Origin: Thermoleophilia bacterium
GTDB lineage: Bacteria > Actinomycetota > Thermoleophilia > Miltoncostaeales > Miltoncostaeaceae
Length of the DNA stretch: 7,326 nucleotides
NCBI GenBank assembly: GCA_016463385.1
Contig: JAEMRL010000106.1
Span: 1 to 7,326, forward strand
Direction: 5' to 3'
The number at the start of each line of letters is the position of its first letter. Within the stretch, counting starts at the first letter, position 1. The notes below the pieces were generated by a model. That model saw only the letters and a list, made by a program, of their open reading frames with translations. It ran no database searches and was not told the origin of the DNA. Shown here piece after piece: positions 1 to 4,933 of this stretch. Made by a program: the position numbers and the translations under genes.

Positions 1-1062
1 GGTCGCGCGGCTCCAGACGCGCCAGAGACCGGGGGCAAGGCCCGTGCGGCCGAGAGCGAGCGACCAGTTGCCGCCCACCGAGCGCGTCGTCACCCACGCT
101 CGCGCGGTGCAGCTGCGCGGCGCGGTGAACGATCCCGAGCGGGTGCGGAAGCGGCACTGGGTGCCCACGCGCCGGGCCAGGGCCACCTGGACCGTCGCGA
201 CGTCCGACCGGTCGGGGCCGGCGACCCCGCGGATGGCCCGCACCGAGGCCAGGCGCGCGCCGATGCGCGGGAAGGCGATCCTGCTGCCGGGCGCGACCGT
301 GTCGGCCCCCGCCGCGCCCGCCGCCCCGGCCGCCGGCGCGGCGGGCAGGTTGCAGACCGTCGGGTCGCCCGCGAACGAGCACACCGACCGCGCGGGGCTT
401 CGGATGTCGCCCGCGCGCGTGGCGGTGACGGGCTGGGTGCCGGAGCCCTGGGCGACGAAGGCCGCCTGCCCGGCCGCGTCGGCGGTCGCCTGCGCGCCGC
501 CGTACCGGACCGTGGCGCCCGCGGCCGGTGCGGCCGCGCCGGTCTCGTCGTAGCTGGTCACCGTCACCGTGAAGCCGGAGCCCGCGGTGACGCGGTCCGA
601 CGAGGCGGTCAGGTCGAGCTCGCGGGCCCCGTCGGCGCCGCCGTAGTACCAGAGCACGCGGTCGCCCTGGGCGAGGGTCCGGTCGCCCGCCCCGACGGCC
701 GGGGCGGTGCGGTTGACGCGGTACTGCCAGCCCGAGGTGCCGGCGTTCGCGTCGGTGCCGATCCGCTGCACGAGGACCGCGGAGAAGGCCGGGAAGTACT
801 CGAAGCCGAGGCCGAGCCCCGTGCTCGAGGTGGCGCGGTAGAGCTGCCAGAAGGCGGAGGAACGACTCACGTCGACCGGGGCGAAGGCCGAGTCGAAGAC
901 GGTGGCCGTGCCGGTCCCCTCGATCGGGATGGCGCTCTCGGGGATCAGGTTGGCCGTGCTCCCCTCGACGCGGATCGTGGTGTCGAGGGCGGTCGCGAGC
1001 GGTGCGGCCATCAGGCCGGCAGCGCAGGTCGCGGCCAGGGTGACCCGGAGGGTGGTGTCCAC
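1..1062 (-). CDS. Secreted DUF4430 (transcobalamin C-terminal-like) protein with Ig-like domains, partial at 3' end
   Basis: Reading the minus strand from a GTG at 1062 gives 354 codons without a stop, so the C-terminus lies beyond the left edge. A GAGGAG Shine-Dalgarno (1073-1068) with 5-nt spacing fixes the start. Residues 1-25 look like a Sec signal peptide with an ATA cleavage motif at 23-25. There is no proper lipobox. Residues about 29-141 match DUF4430, the fold of the C-terminal domain of transcobalamin and intrinsic factor: its hallmarks are GWQYRVN (111-117) and LAQGDRVLWYY (130-140). Residues about 148-226 look like an Ig-like beta-sandwich. A cysteine pair (C228, C237) and an Ala/Gly linker (238-253) follow. 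A third beta-sandwich-like domain starts near 254 and holds C303 and C318, perhaps a disulfide. The cobalamin riboswitch just upstream supports a role in capturing B12 or a corrinoid outside the membrane; this role is inferred. The missing C-terminus may carry more domains or a cell-wall or membrane anchor. Confidence 0.9.
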   Translation of the reverse strand, partial: MDTTLRVTLAATCAAGLMAAPLATALDTTIRVEGSTANLIPESAIPIEGTGTATVFDSAFAPVDVSRSSAFWQLYRATSSTGLGLGFEYFPAFSAVLVQRIGTDANAGTSGWQYRVNRTAPAVGAGDRTLAQGDRVLWYYGGADGARELDLTASSDRVTAGSGFTVTVTSYDETGAAAPAAGATVRYGGAQATADAAGQAAFVAQGSGTQPVTATRAGDIRSPARSVCSFAGDPTVCNLPAAPAAGAAGAAGADTVAPGSRIAFPRIGARLASVRAIRGVAGPDRSDVATVQVALARRVGTQCRFRTRSGSFTAPRSCTARAWVTTRSVGGNWSLALGRTGLAPGLWRVWSRAT

Positions 1063-1067
1063 TGAAG

Positions 1068-1084
1068 CTCCTCGTCTCGCGGAG
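1068..1084 (-). promoter_or_regulatory. Possible Shine-Dalgarno-sequestering hairpin of the B12 riboswitch
   Basis: Between the riboswitch core and the GTG start, CTCC (1084-1081) can pair with GGAG (1071-1068), which is part of the Shine-Dalgarno, across a 9-nt loop. No U-run terminator is seen in this 38-nt stretch. Control by hiding the ribosome-binding site is therefore more likely than early termination. The helix is only 4 bp, so this is a suggestion rather than a firm structure. Confidence 0.35.
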
Positions 1085-1100
1085 GGCGTTGTCAGGAAGG

Positions 1101-1276
1101 GGTTGGAGGCAGGTCTCCTGACTCCCCGGTACGGACGCGGCCCCCGCGGCCTTCCCAGGATCGCTCCCAGTGGCCCACTTGGCGTCGTGCGGGTGCCGCT
1201 CCCGGGTCACAGTGGCGCGACCGTGCCGGATTCACACCGGCTTCCCTCGCGACCAACCCATGAAGCGGCGCCAACC
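1101..1276 (-). promoter_or_regulatory. Cobalamin (adenosylcobalamin-type) riboswitch
   Basis: On the minus strand the order and spacing of conserved blocks match the B12 riboswitch (RF00174-type). A closing P1 helix is formed by GGTTGG (1276-1271) and CCAACC (1106-1101). The B12 box region reads GAGGGAAGCCGGTG (1248-1235), followed by GAATCCGGC (1233-1225). The core strand CGCCACTGTGA lies at 1217-1207. The 3' conserved segment GAGTCAGGAGACCTGCC is at 1124-1108. The element is about 176 nt long, as expected, and ends 38 nt before the DUF4430 gene's start codon. By family knowledge, cobalamin binding lowers expression of the downstream gene, so the DUF4430 gene and anything co-transcribed with it should be induced when B12 is scarce. 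Confidence 0.95.
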
Positions 1277-1289
1277 TACCCGCTACCCT
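1260..1289 (+). promoter_or_regulatory. Putative promoter for the leaderless membrane-protein gene
   Basis: A -10-like TACCCT (1284-1289) lies 6 nt before the GTG at 1296. A weak -35-like ATGAAG (1260-1265) is 18 nt upstream of it. The short distance to the start codon and the absence of a Shine-Dalgarno suggest a leaderless transcript. The -35 region falls inside the DNA that encodes the oppositely directed riboswitch. Confidence 0.35.
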
Positions 1290-1295
1290 GGTCGG

Positions 1296-2081
1296 GTGTC
1301 CACAGCAGGATCGCTCGCCCTCTCCCCGCAGACGCCGGCGATGGGCATCGTGGAGAGGGTGGTCAGGACGCCGGTCCTGTTCTGCCTGGCGACCCTGTCG
1401 ATCACGACGGCGGGGCTCGCGCTCGACAGCCAGGTCGATCTGCGAGGGCAGCTCGTGCTCGCCCTCTGCACCTGGGGCTTCCTGGGCATCGCGTTCATCT
1501 ATCTGACGCCGATGGAGCGGGCCCAGACCTCGATCGTGGTGGTCGTCGCGACGTGCGCGGAGATCATCGGCTCGGTGATCTGGGGCGTGTACGTCTACCG
1601 GCTCGGCAACCTCCCGCTCTTCGTGCCGCCCGGTCACGGCCTCGTGTACCTGACCGGCCTGCGCATCAGCCAGATCCCCTGGCTGAGGACGCGCGGCAGG
1701 GCGCTCGTGATCGCCGCGATCGCGGGGGTCTCGGGATGGGCCCTGCTCGGGCTCACCGTCCTCGAGCGGCGGGACGTCGCCGGGGCGATCGGGGCGACGG
1801 TCCTGGTCATCTTCCTGATCAAGGGCCGGGCGCCGGCGGTCTATGCCGGCGTCTTCTTCGCCGTCGCCTACCTCGAGATCTACGGGACCTGGATCGGGAC
1901 CTGGGAGTGGGCGGCCGAGGTGCCGGGCACGGGCATCCCCGACGGCAACCCGCCGAGCGGCGCCGCCAGTGGATACGTGTTCTTCGACATCGCCGCCCTC
2001 GCGCTGGCCCCCGCCGTGCTCGGCGCGTGGGCCGCCATGCGCCACCGCCTCAGGCCGCCCCGGAGCCCCGGGGCGGCCTGA
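1296..2081 (+). CDS. Unidentified integral membrane protein, about eight transmembrane segments
   Basis: This gene has 261 codons from a GTG start. Hydrophobic segments lie at roughly residues 26-43, 53-70, 79-101, 106-124, 137-156, 161-175, 182-203 and 227-248, with a basic, proline-rich C-terminal tail. Polar or charged residues inside or beside the helices may be functional: E89, the PPGH motif (111-114), E194 in the aromatic stretch YLEIYGTWIGTW (192-203), and D231. The NPPSG motif at 218-222 precedes the last helix. It resembles conserved actinobacterial membrane proteins of unknown function, and I cannot name a family. The GTG at 1296 was chosen because a -10-like box sits just upstream. 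An in-frame ATG (1341, residue 16) is possible but has no ribosome-binding site. It diverges from the riboswitch-controlled DUF4430 gene, but neighbourhood alone does not show a B12 role. Confidence 0.82.
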   Translation: MSTAGSLALSPQTPAMGIVERVVRTPVLFCLATLSITTAGLALDSQVDLRGQLVLALCTWGFLGIAFIYLTPMERAQTSIVVVVATCAEIIGSVIWGVYVYRLGNLPLFVPPGHGLVYLTGLRISQIPWLRTRGRALVIAAIAGVSGWALLGLTVLERRDVAGAIGATVLVIFLIKGRAPAVYAGVFFAVAYLEIYGTWIGTWEWAAEVPGTGIPDGNPPSGAASGYVFFDIAALALAPAVLGAWAAMRHRLRPPRSPGAA

Positions 2082-2082
2082 G
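2049..2082. terminator. Bidirectional hairpin terminator between convergent genes
   Basis: A perfect 15-bp inverted repeat (2049-2063 with 2068-2082) surrounds an AGCC tetraloop. The stem is almost all G-C. Its right arm contains the stop codon of the plus-strand membrane protein and ends 8 nt before the stop of the convergent beta-propeller gene. There is no U-run on either side, as is common for hairpin terminators in high-GC actinobacteria. It can fold equally well in transcripts from both strands. Confidence 0.7.
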
Positions 2083-2090
2083 CACGGGGC

Positions 2091-4127
2091 TCAGGGGAAG
2101 CGGGCCCAGCCCCGGGGCTCGAGGGTGGCGAGCGCGCTGCCCATCACCCCGGTGTCCGAGACGGTGTAGAGCGCGTCGCCGGCGACGATCGAGCGCCGCA
2201 CCGGCGACCAGACGTCGGCCGGGTCGGGGTGCCGCACGCGGGCGATCGGGGTGATGCCCGTGTCGCGGGCGACCGTGAGCCCGACGGCCCCGAGGAACGC
2301 CGGCAGCCCGTCGCGGCCGTACGACTGCACCGGCAGCACCAGGGTCCGCGTGGGGGCCCACCAGGTGAAGGCGTGGTGGTCCGACTCGGCCTCCGACCAG
2401 TCGCCGTCGAGCGCGCGCTGGGCGATGCGCCGCGGCGCCGAGATGTCGGAGACGTCGAACAGCGACACCTGGGTCCCCTGCGTGCGGCCCTGCGCATCGG
2501 CGGCCTGGCCGACCCCGATCAGGGTCGTGTCGTCGATCGGGTGCAGGTAGGAGGAGAAGCCCGGGATCTTCAGCTCTCCCCGCAGCACCGGGCGCGCCGG
2601 ATCGGAGAGGTCGAGCGCGTAGAGCGGATCGGTCTGGCGGAAGGTCACCACGTAGGCGCGCGTCCCCATGAAGCGGACCGCGTAGATGCGCTCGCCGCGG
2701 CCGAGGCCGTCGACCTGCCCGAGCCGGACGAGCCGGCCCTCGCGCTCGCCGAGCACCGTCACGAGGCTCTCGGAGCTCCCGGCGCCCTCCGGCGGCGACC
2801 ACCACGCGGGCTCCTCGGTGCTCGCTGTCCGCAGGTTCCCGTCGTGCTCGGACATCGAGAACTGGTTGAGCAGGTAGCCGCGCACCGCGCCGCTGCCGCG
2901 GTAGGTGGTGCGTGCCGGGTCGGAGGTGTCGAGCTTGTGGATCAGGGTGCGGCCCCGCGGCGGCGGTCCGTTCGTGGCGACCGGCTCGGACCAGCGCGAG
3001 GTGGCCACGTACATCGCCGCCGGCGACGCGTAGACGAGGTCGCCGTCGCTCATCACGGCGTCCGAGTCGAGCAGCGACAGGGGGCCGTCGAGCCCGAGTG
3101 TGAGCACGTCGATCATCCCGGTGCCGGCGAACTCGGTCGGCCGGGCCACAGAGGTGCACGGAACGGCGGGGCGCCGGCGCGTCGTGCCGGTGGTCGCGTC
3201 GTGGAGGGTCAGGCGCGGCAGCCACGCGGAGGCTCCGGCGCGCGCGACGGCGCGCCGGTTGGCCCGGGTGGCGGCGCGAAGCTCGGCCCGGCCGGATCCG
3301 GCCGGTGACACGAGGGGGATGCGGGCCGTCGAGGTCGTCAGCACGACCCTCACGGTGCTCCCGGTGCGGCGTGCGCTGACCAGCGACCCGTCGACCTTCA
3401 TCCGCGCGAGCACCCGCGGGACGGCGGGATCGGACACGTCCAGCTGAACGATCACCGTGGACGGGTTCCAGGCGCCGGGTCCCGCGATCGTCGTCCGGGC
3501 GAGGTCGCCCTCGATGGGCACCGGCCCGGTGACCGGGCCGGCGGCGGTGCCCAGCACCAGCAGCCGGTCGCCCGCCAGCAGGAGGCCCGACGGCTGCACG
3601 CCCGCGATGTCGAGGCCCGGCAGGGCCCGGGGCGCCGCCCCGGTGATGTCGACGGCCTGCAGCCGTCCTCCGCCGACGCTGAAGATCGTGCGCCCGTCGG
3701 TCTTGACCGCGTCGGGCTCGTCGACGCCGGCCTCCTGCACGTTGGTGCCGGAGAAGTCCACGCCCTCGAGGGGGGCGGCGAGCGCGGGGGCGGCGCCGGC
3801 GGCCACGTCGCCCTCGGCGACCGGCGCGGCGGTGCGCATGAGGTCGCCGCCGATCCCGTACGCGCCCACCGACGCCATCGTCCGCGCCCGGGCGTGGGCG
3901 GCGAGGGCGCGGCAGGAGCGGAACCGCACCAGGCGCGGCGCCGGCTTGCGGGCGGCGACCGCGTCAGACGACATCGCCGCCTCCGTCGTGGTGGGCGGCG
4001 GCCCCGCGGAGGGAGGCGGGCCTCCGGTCCCGGCGACCGCGACCGCCCAGCCGCCGCCGAGCACCAGCGCCGACAGCCCGCCGGCCACCACCATGCGTCG
4101 CGTCACGTTCCACCCCCGCCTCGTCAC
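2091..4127 (-). CDS. Exported beta-propeller protein (PF09826/COG4880 family)
   Basis: This 678-codon gene encodes a secreted C-terminal beta-propeller protein, distantly WD40-like, whose biochemical role is unknown. The N-terminus has a TRRMVV twin-arginine-type motif (9-14), a hydrophobic core (15-32) and an AVA cleavage site near 30-32, so Tat export is likely. A Pro/Thr-rich linker follows (33-48). The family hallmark FSGTNVQEAGVDEPDAVKTDG covers residues 125-145. Other family-typical blocks are GYLLNQFSMSEHDG (417-430), TDPLYALDLSDP (499-510), the IPGFSSYLHPIDD stretch (521-533) and DHHAF (573-577). The start is uncertain: the GTG at 4127 has no Shine-Dalgarno. A second GTG at 4106 (residue 8) has GGGGG 6 nt upstream and keeps the RR motif, so it may be the real start. 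The gene lies 50 nt after an 84-codon gene on the same strand. Confidence 0.92.
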   Translation of the reverse strand: MTRRGWNVTRRMVVAGGLSALVLGGGWAVAVAGTGGPPPSAGPPPTTTEAAMSSDAVAARKPAPRLVRFRSCRALAAHARARTMASVGAYGIGGDLMRTAAPVAEGDVAAGAAPALAAPLEGVDFSGTNVQEAGVDEPDAVKTDGRTIFSVGGGRLQAVDITGAAPRALPGLDIAGVQPSGLLLAGDRLLVLGTAAGPVTGPVPIEGDLARTTIAGPGAWNPSTVIVQLDVSDPAVPRVLARMKVDGSLVSARRTGSTVRVVLTTSTARIPLVSPAGSGRAELRAATRANRRAVARAGASAWLPRLTLHDATTGTTRRRPAVPCTSVARPTEFAGTGMIDVLTLGLDGPLSLLDSDAVMSDGDLVYASPAAMYVATSRWSEPVATNGPPPRGRTLIHKLDTSDPARTTYRGSGAVRGYLLNQFSMSEHDGNLRTASTEEPAWWSPPEGAGSSESLVTVLGEREGRLVRLGQVDGLGRGERIYAVRFMGTRAYVVTFRQTDPLYALDLSDPARPVLRGELKIPGFSSYLHPIDDTTLIGVGQAADAQGRTQGTQVSLFDVSDISAPRRIAQRALDGDWSEAESDHHAFTWWAPTRTLVLPVQSYGRDGLPAFLGAVGLTVARDTGITPIARVRHPDPADVWSPVRRSIVAGDALYTVSDTGVMGSALATLEPRGWARFP

Positions 4128-4177
4128 CGGGTACGACCCGCCGTCTCGGTGGTCATCCGCCGCCGGCCCTCACGGCG

Positions 4178-4432
4178 TCACATGCCGGCCATGTGCTCGG
4201 CGCAGGCGGCCGCGTGACCCTCGTGCCGCACGGCGCTCAGGGTCACCTCGGTCGGCCACTCCGGCGCCGGCGCGGCCGCGTCGGCCGGCGGGGCCGACAC
4301 CACCGCGCGCCATCCGGCCACCGACACCTCCCAGCCCACGTCGATGAAGTCGAGGGCGATGTCGTGCAGGAGGTCCGGTGGCGCCACCAGCAGGTAGCTG
4401 GGCGCGGGCGGTGCCTGGGGGTCGGCGGGCAT
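4178..4432 (-). CDS. Small unidentified protein with His/Cys-rich C-terminus
   Basis: This is an 84-codon frame from an ATG, with nearly every third codon position G or C, which supports real coding. I do not recognise the family. The N-terminus is Pro/Ala-rich (1-18). A central stretch with an apolar character (LLHDIALDFIDVGWEVSVAG, 21-40) could be a small mixed alpha/beta domain. A Pro/Ala linker follows (48-60). The end carries H70, H73, C77 and H80, a spacing that could bind a metal. No signal peptide or transmembrane helix is evident. There is no clear Shine-Dalgarno, and the start lies only 20 bp from the divergent gene at 4453. It may be co-transcribed with the beta-propeller gene 50 nt downstream. 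Confidence 0.65.
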   Translation of the reverse strand: MPADPQAPPAPSYLLVAPPDLLHDIALDFIDVGWEVSVAGWRAVVSAPPADAAAPAPEWPTEVTLSAVRHEGHAAACAEHMAGM

Positions 4433-4438
4433 CGCCGT

Positions 4439-4444
4439 TAGACT
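4439..4444 (+). promoter_or_regulatory. -10 box (TAGACT) of a leaderless gene
   Basis: TAGACT is a good actinobacterial -10 match and ends 8 nt before the GTG at 4453, the distance expected if transcription starts at or next to the start codon. No convincing -35 is visible. The box lies inside the 20-bp gap shared with the divergent 84-codon gene. Confidence 0.5.
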
Positions 4445-4452
4445 CGCCCCTC

Positions 4453-4743
4453 GTGAGCGAGGAGTCCATCACGGGCGAGATCAGCCTCCTGTGGCAGGAC
4501 GTCGATCCCTACCACGGCGACGTGCTCCTGATGAGCCTCGACACCGACGAGCCGATGCGCATCAACACCTTCGAGATCCGCGGCGATCTGGCCGTGAGGC
4601 TGAAGGACGGCGTCATCGAGGAGGGCATGCGGGTGCGTGTCGACTGCCGCACCGAGGTGATCGAGATGATCAACGTCGAGAACGGCGAGACCACCGACGA
4701 GGACCGGGCCATGGTCGTCGATGTGGTCGTGCTCGAGTCGTGA
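4453..4743 (+). CDS. Small acidic protein of unknown function
   Basis: This 96-codon gene starts at GTG 4453. The open frame continues upstream, but this start is favoured because a TAGACT -10 box sits 8 nt before it and the upstream part of the frame overlaps the opposite-strand gene. Third codon positions are almost all G or C. The product is strongly acidic, with a single lysine (K51). Alternating hydrophobic residues suggest a beta-rich small domain, for example LAVRL (46-50), MRVRVDC (59-65) and MVVDVVVL (87-94). There is one cysteine (C65), and there are no signal peptide or membrane segments, so it is probably cytoplasmic. I do not recognise the family. It ends 40 nt before the -10 box of the tRNA-Gln gene. 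Confidence 0.83.
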   Translation: MSEESITGEISLLWQDVDPYHGDVLLMSLDTDEPMRINTFEIRGDLAVRLKDGVIEEGMRVRVDCRTEVIEMINVENGETTDEDRAMVVDVVVLES

Positions 4744-4783
4744 CGGGCGGCGTCCCGGTGACGGGAGGGCCGAGCCGGGCGTC

Positions 4784-4789
4784 TATACT
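4784..4789 (+). promoter_or_regulatory. -10 box (TATACT) of the tRNA-Gln / glmU / prs transcript
   Basis: TATACT differs by one base from TATAAT and lies 26 nt before the mature tRNA 5' end, leaving a short leader for RNase P removal. A weak -35-like GTGACG lies at 4758-4763, with a rather long 20-nt spacer. No other promoter is visible between the tRNA and glmU, so this promoter may also serve the downstream genes. Confidence 0.6.
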
Positions 4790-4815
4790 CGCCCGGCCAT
4801 GGAGGGCTCTCGTGC

Positions 4816-4889
4816 TGGGGCGTAGCCAAGAGGTAAGGCAGCGGGTTTTGGTCCCGCGATCGGGGGTTCGAATCCTCCCGCCCCAACCA
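4816..4889 (+). tRNA. tRNA-Gln (anticodon UUG)
   Basis: A complete cloverleaf can be drawn. The acceptor stem TGGGGCG (4816-4822) pairs fully with CGCCCCA (4879-4885). The anticodon stem GCGGG/CCCGC (4841-4845, 4853-4857) closes the loop TTTTGGT, with TTG at 4848-4850. The T stem is GGGGG/CCTCC (4862-4866, 4874-4878) with loop TTCGAAT. The discriminator is A4886, and CCA is encoded at 4887-4889. The U1-A72 end and the UUG anticodon fit bacterial tRNA-Gln, which reads CAA. Confidence 0.97.
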
Positions 4890-4933
4890 GGCAGAACCTC
4901 TCCCCTCCAGCCCGGGACGGACTCGACAACCCC

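Noticed and set aside
1023..1038. Possible lipoprotein cysteine (C13) in the DUF4430 signal peptide
   Set aside because: The residues before it (AAT) do not fit a lipobox, and a better AxA signal peptidase I site follows at 23-25.
1296..2081. Membrane protein as a CruF-like carotenoid hydratase or a cobalamin transporter component
   Set aside because: Length and helix number are roughly compatible, but I see no family-defining motif for either, so no function is assigned.
902..2254. Long plus-strand open frame (450 codons) crossing the DUF4430 start, riboswitch and membrane-protein gene
   Set aside because: It reads an Arg/Gly/Pro-rich low-complexity protein, runs through a riboswitch, and overlaps two well-supported genes; it is an artefact of high GC.
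2229..3308. Plus-strand open frame opposite the beta-propeller gene
   Set aside because: The translation is Arg/Ala/Gly/His-rich with no domain, while the minus strand carries clear family motifs across the same bases.
4753..4766. Small hairpin TCCCG-GTGA-CGGGA between the 96-codon gene and tRNA-Gln, considered as a terminator
   Set aside because: The stem is only 5 bp, with no U-run and no extension; a stem this short is expected by chance at this GC content.
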